The notes beneath the pieces are model-generated. The model was given only the letters and a program-made list of their open reading frames with translations. It did no database searches and was not told where the DNA came from. DNA of 64,000 nucleotides from an uncultured Bacteroidales bacterium (lineage in GTDB: Bacteria > Bacteroidota > Bacteroidia > Bacteroidales > Bacteroidaceae), in the NCBI GenBank assembly GCA_902763865.1, contig CACWTR010000011.1, positions 1 through 64,000 of the forward strand. The letters run 5' to 3'. Below, one piece after another: positions 11,384 through 19,690 of this stretch. The translations under genes were made by a program, and so were the position numbers. Each line of letters opens with the position of its first letter. The stretch's first letter is position 1.

Positions 11384-11862
11384 TTCTTTTTCTTGAGTTG
11401 CTTTTTGGTTGGTTCGACGCCCTCGTATAGTGTCTGTTCGATGTACTCTTCGGGATGGAATCGGAATTGGCTCTGGTCAACCAGCACTATGCGGAACTCT
11501 TTCCCTTGAGAGTAACGCTTGTGCAGGGAGAGGTATTTCCGCTCCATCTTCTTCCGGCTCTTACTGAAAAAGACTGCCGGCACGTAGGGACCGCTTCCTT
11601 TGTTTGACTCCTCAAGGTATCGGCGCAACTGCAGTGAATAGAGCTGACGATCCATCAGGAATTTATTCTTCTTCTCGACCGTGAGGCCCTTCACAAGGTG
11701 CATGTCGGTGATGAATACAGCCGAGTCGCGCATCGAGAAGGCAACTCCAATCATGTACAGGTCCTTCTGCTTGACCTTTACTTTCTTCGCTTCGACTGGC
11801 GCAACGAAAACAAGGAAGAGCAGGCTAAGGCACACTATAGTCTTTTGAAGGTAGATGTTCAT
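11380..11862 (-). CDS. Secreted protein of unknown function
   Basis: 160 residues with a clear signal peptide (IYLQKTIVCLSLLFLVFVAPVEA) and a very basic mature part ending KKQLKKKK. I do not recognise a family. Visible features are a possible beta strand around MIGVAFSMRDSAVFITD and several Tyr/Arg-rich stretches. It is the first gene of the minus-strand run and overlaps the HPrK-like gene by 4 bp. That coupling makes it a candidate partner or substrate of the kinase/peptidase/PqqD cassette, which is inference from position only. Confidence 0.75.
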   Translation of the reverse strand: MNIYLQKTIVCLSLLFLVFVAPVEAKKVKVKQKDLYMIGVAFSMRDSAVFITDMHLVKGLTVEKKNKFLMDRQLYSLQLRRYLEESNKGSGPYVPAVFFSKSRKKMERKYLSLHKRYSQGKEFRIVLVDQSQFRFHPEEYIEQTLYEGVEPTKKQLKKKK

Positions 11863-11891
11863 TTTAATTATGTTGTCTCTGAATTTGCGTG

Positions 11892-11899
11892 CAAAGGTA
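11892..11899 (-). promoter_or_regulatory. -7 box for the 11862-5518 operon
   Basis: The plus-strand CAAAGGTA reads TACCTTTG on the minus strand, 30 bp before the start codon at 11862. No similar box was seen inside the next 6 kb of this strand, so one promoter may serve all seven genes. Confidence 0.7.
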
Positions 11900-11940
11900 C
11901 GACATTTATCCTAAACATGAAAGGAAATGTGGATTATTCT

Positions 11941-14154
11941 CTAATCCTTCATCTCCATAAAGTGTTTCGTTATCTGGCGGAAGAGATGGTTGCGGGTGTT
12001 GCCGCCATAGATGCCGTGGTTCCTGTTGGTGTAGGTTAGCTCACGGAAATCCTTGTCGGCTTGGACGAGGGCTTCAGTGTATTCAGCAGCGTTGCGGAAG
12101 TGGACGTTGTCATCAGCCATACCATGAATAAGGAGCAGCTTGCCGCTGAGTTTTGAGGCACGGCTGATGGGGCAAACATCGTAGCCGTCGCCGTTCTCGC
12201 CCGGCGTGCGCATGAAGCGCTCTGTATAGATGCTGTCATAGTAGCGCCAACTGGTGGGGGCTGCAACGGCTACGCCGGCGGCAAAGACGGGACGTCCCTC
12301 GCTCATGCTCATCAGGGTATTGAAGCCACCGTAGCTCCAGCCCCAAATGGCGATACGATTCTTATCAACGTATGGTTGCTGGCCGAGCCAGATGGCTGCT
12401 TCCACTTGGTCGTGGCTCTCCAATTGTCCGAGTTTAAGATAAGTGCACTGCTCGAAGTCGCGGCCTCGTCCGCCTGTTCCCCGCCCATCGACGCAGACGC
12501 AGATGAAGCCTTCCTGTGCCAGGTACTGCTCGTAGAGGCAACCTCCCATGTTGCCTGCACTCCAGCTGTCTATCACCTGCTGGCTGCCCGGGCCGCTGTA
12601 CTGGTGCATGACGACGGGGTATTGCTTGCTTTGGTTGAAGTCGGGGGGCAGGACCATGAAACCATTGAGCTGTATGCCGTCGGCTGTTGTGAAAGAGAAG
12701 AACTTGCGTTCTCCGAGGTGAAGAGACGCCAGTTTCTGTCGGAGGGCTGAATTGTCCTCCAGAGTCTTGAGTGTCTTGCCCGAAGCATCGCAAAGCGTGG
12801 TAACGGTCGGTGTGTTCAAGTCGCTCCAAGTATTCATGAAGTAGCGGAAGCCGTTGCTGAAGATGGCACTGTTCCATCCTGTCTGGGAGGTGCTAAGCCG
12901 AGTCATTTTCCCCTTGCTGTCGCTCTTATAGACACTCTGCCGGAGAGGACTTTCCTGGTTGCTTGCGTAGTAGGTCGTGCCGCTCTTGCTGTCATAGCCA
13001 TAGAAGGCTTTGACTTCGAAGTTGCCGTTGGTAAGCTGTCGGCGAAGTGTTCCGTTTAAGTCATAGAGGTATAGGTGCTTGTAGCCGCTTCGTTCACTCA
13101 TCAGTACAAAGCCGTCAGATGTTAGCTTGAAGGACTTCAGCATCTCCTCCGGCACATAGCATTCAGCCTGTTCCCGGACGATGACTCGGCATTCCGTGCT
13201 TCTGGGATTGGCAAGGTAGATGTCGAGTTGGTTCTGGTGTCGGTTGAGGGTGAGGATGAGCATCTTCTCGGCATCGTTTTGGGAGAAGAAGATGCGTGGC
13301 ACATAGCCGTCTGCAGGGATGGGCAGTTGCATCTTGCGTATGGCTCGGCTCTTGATGTCGAAAGTGTGGACGCTGACAACGCTGTTGCGTGCTCCGGCTA
13401 TGGGGTACTTGTAGTCATAGGAACCGGGGTAGTCGGCATAGTCTTTCTTTTCGGGACTCATGCCTTTATACCAAGGGAAGCTGAACATCGGCACTTGCGT
13501 CTCGTCGTAGCGAATCCAGGCCAGCATTGTGCCGTCGGCATTGAAGTCGAAGGCACGGGCAAAGGAGAACTCCTCTTCGTTCACCCAATCGGGCTTTCCG
13601 TTGATGATTTTATTGAACTCGCCATCTTTCGTCACCTGGCTCTCGCTGTTGTTGAAGAGGAGCTTGACGAGGAACAGGTTGCCGTCGCGGACGAATGCCA
13701 CCATGTTGCCGTCGCGACTCCAGAGCGGCTGTTCCTGAGGGCCACCTTCACTCAGGTGAGCCAATGTCCGGTTCTTTACATTATATATATAGTACTCTGC
13801 CGTCCGGCTGTGGCGGTAGATGCCACGTGTCTGTGTCTGCACAAGGATGTTCTTCTCGTCGGGGCTCATCTGGTAGCCGTCGATTCGGTCCAGTTTGACA
13901 CGATTCTTGATGTTATCGACGTCGAAGAGCACGCCAGTCTCTTCGCCTGTGCGGAAGTTGTGGCAGACTATCTGTTTGCCATCGCGCGACAGCTGGCTAT
14001 AGCTCTCTCCGTCGAGCAGAGGTGTCACGCCATAGATGCCTCGGGCGGAGTAGGCACCGCTTGTAAGGTCGCCAATCGTCAGGCGATTGGCTGCTGACAA
14101 TGCAATGAAACTGGCGCACAGAAGCGTCAGAAGGGATAGGGTTCGTCTCATCAT
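11941..14154 (-). CDS. Dipeptidyl peptidase IV (S9 family), secreted
   Basis: 737 residues with a signal peptide (RRTLSLLTLLCASFIALSA). A beta-propeller domain comes first, with the DPP IV substrate-anchor motif DWVNEEEF. The alpha/beta-hydrolase domain follows, with Ser607 (GWSYGGF), Asp681 (GMADDNVH) and His713 (RNHGIYG). It would release Xaa-Pro dipeptides in the periplasm or at the surface. Of two adjacent Met codons, 14154 and 14151, either could be the start. A longer ORF from 14211 is rejected because the promoter box at 14181-14188 lies inside it. It is a single-gene unit. Confidence 0.93.
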   Translation of the reverse strand: MMRRTLSLLTLLCASFIALSAANRLTIGDLTSGAYSARGIYGVTPLLDGESYSQLSRDGKQIVCHNFRTGEETGVLFDVDNIKNRVKLDRIDGYQMSPDEKNILVQTQTRGIYRHSRTAEYYIYNVKNRTLAHLSEGGPQEQPLWSRDGNMVAFVRDGNLFLVKLLFNNSESQVTKDGEFNKIINGKPDWVNEEEFSFARAFDFNADGTMLAWIRYDETQVPMFSFPWYKGMSPEKKDYADYPGSYDYKYPIAGARNSVVSVHTFDIKSRAIRKMQLPIPADGYVPRIFFSQNDAEKMLILTLNRHQNQLDIYLANPRSTECRVIVREQAECYVPEEMLKSFKLTSDGFVLMSERSGYKHLYLYDLNGTLRRQLTNGNFEVKAFYGYDSKSGTTYYASNQESPLRQSVYKSDSKGKMTRLSTSQTGWNSAIFSNGFRYFMNTWSDLNTPTVTTLCDASGKTLKTLEDNSALRQKLASLHLGERKFFSFTTADGIQLNGFMVLPPDFNQSKQYPVVMHQYSGPGSQQVIDSWSAGNMGGCLYEQYLAQEGFICVCVDGRGTGGRGRDFEQCTYLKLGQLESHDQVEAAIWLGQQPYVDKNRIAIWGWSYGGFNTLMSMSEGRPVFAAGVAVAAPTSWRYYDSIYTERFMRTPGENGDGYDVCPISRASKLSGKLLLIHGMADDNVHFRNAAEYTEALVQADKDFRELTYTNRNHGIYGGNTRNHLFRQITKHFMEMKD

Positions 14155-14180
14155 TTCGTTTAGGTATTTCAATTCCGATA

Positions 14181-14188
14181 CAAAATTA
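14181..14188 (-). promoter_or_regulatory. -7 box for the DPP IV gene
   Basis: CAAAATTA on the plus strand reads TAATTTTG on the minus strand, 27 bp before the start codon. It fits the TAnnTTTG consensus and decides the start of the gene. Confidence 0.6.
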
Positions 14189-14273
14189 CGAAGAAGGCGG
14201 CAAAAAGCCAAAAGAATAACACACTTTAGGCAAATAATTCACGATTCTTCACACATCATTGCCTATTTTTTTG

Positions 14274-14281
14274 TATCTTTG
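14274..14281 (+). promoter_or_regulatory. -7 box for nhaA
   Basis: TATCTTTG lies 45 bp before the nhaA ATG, within an AT-rich stretch that follows the divergent DPP IV promoter. Confidence 0.7.
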
Positions 14282-14326
14282 CACCCGATTGGGGTGCAGA
14301 AAGCCTCAAATGCAAAACAAGTTAAG

Positions 14327-15715
14327 ATGGAAAACAACTATCCGTTCATAAGCATGCTGCGCAAGTATGTAAGCAGCAGTGTTCTGCTGGTCATAGCGAC
14401 AGTAGCAGCGATTATCATTGCCAACAGTCCCTGGGGCGACTTCTACCGCAAGTTCTGGGAGATGCCTGTCCATTTGAGTCTTGGCGACTTCAATGTCTTC
14501 AGCCACCACGGACGTGCCATGACCCTCGGTGAGTTCATCAACGACTACCTGATGGCCATCTTCTTCCTCAGTGTCGGCCTGGAGATAAAGCGCGAGATTC
14601 TCGTCGGTGAATTGTCGAGCATAAAGAAAGCCCTGGCCCCTATCATCGGGGCGTGCGGCGGTATGATTCTGCCGATAGTGGTCTTCTTCCTGGTTTGCCC
14701 GAAGGACCCCGACATGGAGCGCGGCATGGCTATCCCTATGGCTACCGACATCGCCTTCTCCCTTGGTTGCCTGAGCATTTTCAGCAAACGCTGTCCTGCC
14801 AGCCTGAAGATATTCCTTGCCGCCCTTGCCGTGGCCGACGACCTGGGCGGAATCATCGTCATCGCCATCCGCTATACGGAGCATCTGAATCTCTGGTTCC
14901 TGCTCTTCTCCGCATTGCTTGTCGTAGTGCTTTGCATAGGCAATCTGACCGGAATACGCACCAAGGCATTCTATTTCAACACGGGATTCCTGCTCTGGTA
15001 CTGCATGCTGGGCAGCGGCATACATGCCACCATCGCCGGTGTCGTGCTGGCCTTCTGCGTGCCGGCCAACATACCGAAAGGCACTAAATTCTACATCGAG
15101 CGCATACGCCACAAGCTGGGACATTTCTCCGAGACCATCGTCACCCGTGCAGACCGCAAGAAGCACTTCATCCTTTCCGACGAGGAGATTGCACTGCTTA
15201 AGAGTGTGGAATCGGACAGCGACTATCTCATCAGCCCCCTGCAGGACATGGAGGACGTACTGAAAATGTCCGTCAACTATCACATCATCCCGCTCTTTGC
15301 ATTCGCGAATGCCGGCGTGAACCTCGATGGGATGGACTTGTCGAACCTCTTCTCCGGAGTGGGACTTGCCGTCTTCCTCGGTCTCCTGATCGGTAAGTTC
15401 TGCGGCGTACTGAGCTTCTCATGGATAGGCATCCGCTTAGGCATCATTCAGATGCCGCAGCATGCCAACTGGAAGTCCTTCGCAAGTATCTGCATGCTTT
15501 GCGGCATCGGCTTTACGGTAAGCATGTTCATGGCCACCTTGAGCTACCCGGGAGCCGAACACGCAGACTACCTCAACGATGCCAAGCTCGGCATCCTTTG
15601 CGGTACAATAGCCAGTGCCATTGTTGGTTGCCTGCTGCTCAACCACTATCTACCCTCCGAACAAGAGATGGCTGCCCTTCGAGCCGAAGCAGAAAATGCC
15701 TCTGTCAAGCAATGA
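14327..15715 (+). CDS. nhaA: Na+/H+ antiporter NhaA
   Basis: Inner-membrane antiporter of 462 residues that expels Na+ in exchange for protons. It has the paired ion-binding aspartates Asp171-Asp172 (AVADDLGG), Asp141 (PMATDIAFSLG) and the family signature FFLSVGLEIKRE. The start at 14327 (MENNYPFISM) is preferred over an in-frame upstream ORF because the promoter box is at 14274. Residues between about 265 and 310 form a longer cytoplasmic loop, common in Bacteroidota NhaA. It precedes a modular repeat at 15766. Confidence 0.95.
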   Translation: MENNYPFISMLRKYVSSSVLLVIATVAAIIIANSPWGDFYRKFWEMPVHLSLGDFNVFSHHGRAMTLGEFINDYLMAIFFLSVGLEIKREILVGELSSIKKALAPIIGACGGMILPIVVFFLVCPKDPDMERGMAIPMATDIAFSLGCLSIFSKRCPASLKIFLAALAVADDLGGIIVIAIRYTEHLNLWFLLFSALLVVVLCIGNLTGIRTKAFYFNTGFLLWYCMLGSGIHATIAGVVLAFCVPANIPKGTKFYIERIRHKLGHFSETIVTRADRKKHFILSDEEIALLKSVESDSDYLISPLQDMEDVLKMSVNYHIIPLFAFANAGVNLDGMDLSNLFSGVGLAVFLGLLIGKFCGVLSFSWIGIRLGIIQMPQHANWKSFASICMLCGIGFTVSMFMATLSYPGAEHADYLNDAKLGILCGTIASAIVGCLLLNHYLPSEQEMAALRAEAENASVKQ

Positions 15716-15765
15716 CAGGGGCACTTTTCTATATGTCATAATTCCCGAGACTGCACGATGTATTC

Positions 15766-15833
15766 GTTGCTTCATCGCGATGGAGCAATTGCACATACAT
15801 GTATGTGCAATTGCTTTATGACGATGAAGCAAT
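15766..15833. repeat. 68-bp modular palindromic repeat, copy B (bab)
   Basis: Same plan as copy A: GTTGC, core, GCAATTGC, core, GCAATTGC, core, GCAAT (last base differs from GCAAC). The cores are TTCATCGCGATGGA (type b, centred on TCGCGA), ACATACATGTATGT (type a) and TTTATGACGATGAA (type b). It lies between the convergent 3' ends of nhaA and the phosphodiesterase-like gene, and ACGTCGTGA follows at 15838-15846. Confidence 0.9.
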
Positions 15834-15981
15834 CAACACGTCGTGACTACTCTGCTTCCCCGGCAAGGATTCCTTCTCTGTCTTCACGCCATAGTCTCTC
15901 CCCTCCGGACATGTCATCATGCCACGGCACACGGCAGTCTGTCCTCCTGCGAACAGATGTGCCGCAAAGGTGTGTCTTGAC

Positions 15982-16869
15982 TCAGAATTCCAGATCTGCC
16001 CAGTGCGGATTGTGGTCAGACAGCATTGCCTTGGGATTGGGAACTTCGATGTGGGAATGTTTGACCCGGATGGTCGGGGTAATGAAAATGAAGTCTATCT
16101 TCTCGCATTCAAGTGGCGGAATGCGACAGAAGTTGTGGAAAGTGTAGGCCGTACCGGTGTGATTAGGGGTCATGTGGTAAGCATCCAGGAATTTGCATTT
16201 TAACGGTTTCCCGTTCAGTGTCTGCGCACTGGTCATCGTCTCGTAGGCTTCGTCGTCCTCCGTCACGTTGAAGTCTCCTGTCACTACTGCCGGCTGCTCG
16301 CCTACAATCTCTTGTATCTTCTTCATTATGAGTTTGGCGCTCTCGCGGCGAGCCGTCACACCGACGTGGTCGAAGTGAGTATTGACGGCCATGAAAATTT
16401 TGCCCGAAGCCTTGTCGCGGAGTTTTGCATAGCTGGCAATGCGTTCCAGTGCGGCATCCCACCCCACCGAGCCGGGCACGTCGGGGGTCTCGCTCAGCCA
16501 GAAGTTGCCTTTCTCCAGCACATCGAACTTCTCCTTGAGGAAGAAGACAGGGCTGTACTCGCCCTTCGTTGCGCCATCCGTGCGCCCAACGCCGACGTAG
16601 TCGTAGTCCGGCAATCTGTTGAGCAAATCCTTTAGCTGAGAATGGAGAACTTCCTGAAGGCCAATAATGTCAATGTGGTTCCTGGAGATATAGTCAGCCA
16701 CGCGGTCTCGTCGGACGCTCCATCCGTAGCCGGCCTTTTCATCGCCATCGTTCTGCAGGCGGATATTGAAAGTACCCCAACGGATTCGGGCCACGCCATC
16801 AGTTTTCTGACAGGAGCAAGACAGGGAAAACAGGAGAAGAACAAGCAGTAAGGGCAGTCGTGATTTCAT
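15982..16869 (-). CDS. Endonuclease/exonuclease/phosphatase-family lipoprotein
   Basis: 295 residues from the Met at 16869. The N-terminus is a lipoprotein signal (LPLLLVLLLFSLSC), so the protein is probably membrane-anchored outside the cytoplasm. The EEP fold is clear: GTFNIR, GLQEV, NTHFDHVG, VTGDFN and LSDHNP supply the metal and catalytic residues. Family members cleave phosphodiesters in nucleic acids or lipids; the substrate here is unknown. The ATG at 16902 is rejected because the promoter box 16892-16899 overlaps it. Confidence 0.88.
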   Translation of the reverse strand: MKSRLPLLLVLLLFSLSCSCQKTDGVARIRWGTFNIRLQNDGDEKAGYGWSVRRDRVADYISRNHIDIIGLQEVLHSQLKDLLNRLPDYDYVGVGRTDGATKGEYSPVFFLKEKFDVLEKGNFWLSETPDVPGSVGWDAALERIASYAKLRDKASGKIFMAVNTHFDHVGVTARRESAKLIMKKIQEIVGEQPAVVTGDFNVTEDDEAYETMTSAQTLNGKPLKCKFLDAYHMTPNHTGTAYTFHNFCRIPPLECEKIDFIFITPTIRVKHSHIEVPNPKAMLSDHNPHWADLEF

Positions 16870-16891
16870 GTGTTTATTCGTTTGTTTTGGG

Positions 16892-16899
16892 CAAAGGTA
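16892..16899 (-). promoter_or_regulatory. -7 box for the EEP lipoprotein gene
   Basis: CAAAGGTA on the plus strand (TACCTTTG on the minus) lies 22 bp upstream of the chosen start at 16869. Confidence 0.7.
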
Positions 16900-16943
16900 C
16901 AAAGATTTTCTTTATTATTGACGTTTATTTCCTAATTTTATTG

Positions 16944-16951
16944 TAAATTTG
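16944..16951 (+). promoter_or_regulatory. -7 box for ssb-gldE
   Basis: TAAATTTG fits the TAnnTTTG consensus and lies 29 bp before the ssb start codon. Confidence 0.6.
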
Positions 16952-16980
16952 CATTCGAAAACATAAAAAGCATATCGTAG

Positions 16981-17334
16981 ATGAACAAAGTCATGTTGAT
17001 AGGCAACGTCGGCAAGGAACCAGAGGTGAAATACATTGACCGCGGTGTCTGCGTGGCAAGTCTCGTGCTGGCAACCACCGAGCGCGGCTACAAACTGCAG
17101 AACGGCACCGAAGTGCCGGAACGTACCGAATGGCACAACGTCGTGCTGTGGCGCGGACTTGCCGAAGTGGTAGAGAAATACGTGCACAAAGGCGACAAGC
17201 TCTTCATCGAGGGACAAATACACTCGCGCAACTACGATGACCGCAACGGCATCAAACACTACGTCACAGAGATTTGGGCCGAATCGCTCGAGATGCTGAC
17301 ACCGAAGACTAAAAACGAAGAGCAAGGAGAATAA
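16981..17334 (+). CDS. ssb: Single-stranded DNA-binding protein
   Basis: A 117-residue OB-fold protein (NKVMLIGNVGKEPEVKY at the start, TEWHNVVLWRGLAEVVEKYV in the middle). It coats single-stranded DNA in replication and repair. It is short: the sequence ends EEQGE soon after the OB fold and lacks the usual acidic DDxPF-type tip that recruits partners. It abuts gldE with no gap, the arrangement usual in Bacteroidota (often mutY-ssb-gldE-gldD). mutY and gldD are not next to it here. Confidence 0.92.
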   Translation: MNKVMLIGNVGKEPEVKYIDRGVCVASLVLATTERGYKLQNGTEVPERTEWHNVVLWRGLAEVVEKYVHKGDKLFIEGQIHSRNYDDRNGIKHYVTEIWAESLEMLTPKTKNEEQGE

Positions 17335-18666
17335 ATGAAGAGTGAGGAAATAGCTACTACCCTTCAATGGCTGACTTCGGAAGTAAGCATCCAGCCACCC
17401 ACCCTCGGCGTATGGATAGCATTCGCCATCGTACTGGTCCTACTGCTTTGCTCGGGCTTCGTCTCTGCCAGTGAGATTGCATTCTTCAGCCTGAATCCTA
17501 CCGACAGAAGCACCATCGACGAAGAGAAGCACCCTGCCGACAGGAAGGTGGCCGCCTTGCTGGACGACAGCGAGCGGCTGCTTGCCACAATCCTCATCAG
17601 CAACAACTTGGTGAATGTGGCCGTCATCATCATCCTCAACTTCTGCTTTGTCAAGACCATCGACTTCGGACAGGCAAAGTGGCTGGAGTTTATTGTAATG
17701 ACGGTGCTGCTCACCTTCCTGCTGTTGCTCTTCGGCGAAATCATCCCCAAGATTTACAGCGCACAGCATGCACTTGCCTTCTGCCGTTTTGCAGCCCCCA
17801 AGCTCCAGGCCCTGACCAAATTGTTCTGGCCCCTGAGCTGGCTGCTCATCCGCAGCAAAGTCATCACCAGACGGTTCACCAGCACCGAGGCTGAGATGCT
17901 GACCGTAGATGACCTGGAAAAGGCAATGGAGCTCACCGACAAGAAGGACATCGCCGAAGAAAGCAGCATGCTCAAAGGCATCATCCGCTTCGGAGGAGAG
18001 ATGGCAAAGGAAATCATGACGAGCCGCGTCGATATCGTCGATCTGGACATACGTGCATCCTTCAGCGATGTCATCGCCTGCATCGTGGCAAACAACTACA
18101 GCCGCATCCCCGTCTATCAGGACACGCAGGACAACATCAAGGGAGTACTCTACATCAAGGACCTGCTGCCCCACCTCGGCAAACCGCAGGGATTCCGTTG
18201 GCAGACGCTTATCCGCCCCGCTTACTTCGTGCCGGAGACGAAGATGGTTGACGACCTGCTGCGCGACTTTCAGGCTAACAAAGTGCACATCGCCATCGTC
18301 GTGGATGAGTTCGGAGGCACAAGCGGCATCGTCACTATGGAAGACATTCTGGAGGAAATCGTCGGGGAAATAAACGACGAATACGACGACGAAGAGAAGC
18401 CCTACCAGCGCCTCAACCAGAACACCTATATCTTCGAGGCCAAGACACTCATCACGGACTTTACAAAGATACTGGGCCTCGACGATGGATACTTCGAGAC
18501 CGTAGAAGGAGAAGCCGAGACACTGGCTGGCTTGTTGCTCGAAATAAAAGGAGAATTCCCGACACAGGGAGAGCGCATCGAGTCGGGGCGCATCTCCTTC
18601 GACGTCATGGAAGTTGACCAGCGACGAATTGTCAAGGTCAAAGTCATTGTCCACAACGAAGGCTGA
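17335..18666 (+). CDS. gldE: GldE-like CNNM/CBS transporter-family protein
   Basis: 443 residues. A DUF21 (CNNM) membrane domain comes first (SGFVSASEIAFFSLN; three or four helices to about residue 165). A CBS pair follows (EIMTSRVDIVDLD; RIPVYQD), then VVDEFGGTSGIVTMEDILEEIVGEI and a CorC/HlyC domain at the C-terminus. In Bacteroidota this gene directly behind ssb is GldE, a gliding/type IX-secretion accessory protein related to Mg/Co efflux proteins. gldD does not follow; the next gene is convergent. The GldE name rests on synteny and family. Confidence 0.85.
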   Translation: MKSEEIATTLQWLTSEVSIQPPTLGVWIAFAIVLVLLLCSGFVSASEIAFFSLNPTDRSTIDEEKHPADRKVAALLDDSERLLATILISNNLVNVAVIIILNFCFVKTIDFGQAKWLEFIVMTVLLTFLLLLFGEIIPKIYSAQHALAFCRFAAPKLQALTKLFWPLSWLLIRSKVITRRFTSTEAEMLTVDDLEKAMELTDKKDIAEESSMLKGIIRFGGEMAKEIMTSRVDIVDLDIRASFSDVIACIVANNYSRIPVYQDTQDNIKGVLYIKDLLPHLGKPQGFRWQTLIRPAYFVPETKMVDDLLRDFQANKVHIAIVVDEFGGTSGIVTMEDILEEIVGEINDEYDDEEKPYQRLNQNTYIFEAKTLITDFTKILGLDDGYFETVEGEAETLAGLLLEIKGEFPTQGERIESGRISFDVMEVDQRRIVKVKVIVHNEG

Positions 18667-18688
18667 CACTCGAAGCTGTCCTCTCTGC

Positions 18689-19477
18689 CTACTGTATCTT
18701 AATCCTTCTGAAAAGGAACCGCAGAAGGAAATCCGGCATCAACGGGCAAAGCGCAACGACAAGCCGGTTCGACAAGCCGGGGATGACCGTTGCCTTACGC
18801 CTGAACATTGTCCTCAGGGCAAGCCGTGTAGCCTTTTCCGGCGAAATCAGGAATCCCGACAGCAAAAGCAATTTACGCATCCGCATGAAGGGAAGTCCCC
18901 GCAACAAAGGTGTATCAACAGCTCCAAAGATAGCCGTAGTGACGCTGACAGACTTGTCAGCACATTCTATGCGCAAAGCCCGGGAATAGCCTTTCACAAA
19001 CCGCTTCGTACACCCGTAGATGCCAATGACGGGCCAATCCATCCAGGCCGATATGGAAGAGACATTCAAGATGTAGCCTGCACCTCGCTTTTCCATGAGC
19101 GGAATCAACCCTCTGCAGAGCAGCAAGGGAGTCGTACAATGCAAAGCGATGATACGTTGAAGCCTTTCAGCCTCCGTCTCTGCAATCGGAATAGTAATGA
19201 GCATTCCTGCATTGTTGACAAGTATCTCCACTTTCCATCCCTTCTCCTTGCACAAATCAACTATCCGCCTTGCCGACGAAGGCTCAGAAAGGTCAGCACA
19301 CAACGTCGGAGCCGGGACATCGAAGTCACGGGAAATCGTGCAGGAAAGTTCCTGTAAGGCTTCCTCTTTAATATCAACCAAGAGGACCGCATATCCTTTT
19401 TCAGCTAACTGAATGGCATAGCACCGCCCCATCCCGGAAGCAGCCCCTGTCACGATGGCAAACGTATGTGTCTCCAT
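18689..19477 (-). CDS. Short-chain dehydrogenase/reductase
   Basis: 262 residues, Rossmann fold. The cofactor motif is TGAASGMGR, followed by NNAG, a catalytic Ser in NVSSISAW and the YxxxK motif as YGCTK. The C-terminus has a hydrophobic stretch (LVVALCPLMPDFLLRFLF), as in SDRs that act on lipids. The substrate is unknown. A -7 box lies at 19502-19509 (minus). It is monocistronic, convergent with gldE and divergent from gyrA. Confidence 0.85.
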   Translation of the reverse strand: METHTFAIVTGAASGMGRCYAIQLAEKGYAVLLVDIKEEALQELSCTISRDFDVPAPTLCADLSEPSSARRIVDLCKEKGWKVEILVNNAGMLITIPIAETEAERLQRIIALHCTTPLLLCRGLIPLMEKRGAGYILNVSSISAWMDWPVIGIYGCTKRFVKGYSRALRIECADKSVSVTTAIFGAVDTPLLRGLPFMRMRKLLLLSGFLISPEKATRLALRTMFRRKATVIPGLSNRLVVALCPLMPDFLLRFLFRRIKIQ

Positions 19478-19501
19478 AATTATTCTGCTCGATTAACGAC
19501 G

Positions 19502-19509
19502 CAAAAGTA
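19502..19509 (-). promoter_or_regulatory. -7 box for the SDR gene
   Basis: CAAAAGTA on the plus strand reads TACTTTTG on the minus strand, 24 bp upstream of the start codon at 19477. Confidence 0.6.
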
Positions 19510-19626
19510 CGATATTTCACGCTCACACACAAGTATAACTCTTCTTTTTTCGACGATTGTCTTCGCCAAGCGTTAAGTTACGCCTTGAAATAGGTAAAGA
19601 AATTTGGCGTTTTGCATTTTATTTCG

Positions 19627-19634
19627 TACCTTTG
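19627..19634 (+). promoter_or_regulatory. -7 box for gyrA
   Basis: TACCTTTG lies 57 bp before the gyrA ATG. Confidence 0.7.
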
Positions 19635-19690
19635 TGCCAAAATTTACGAAGTAAACCTACAAGGTTTATCCTATTTACAAACTTAACTCA

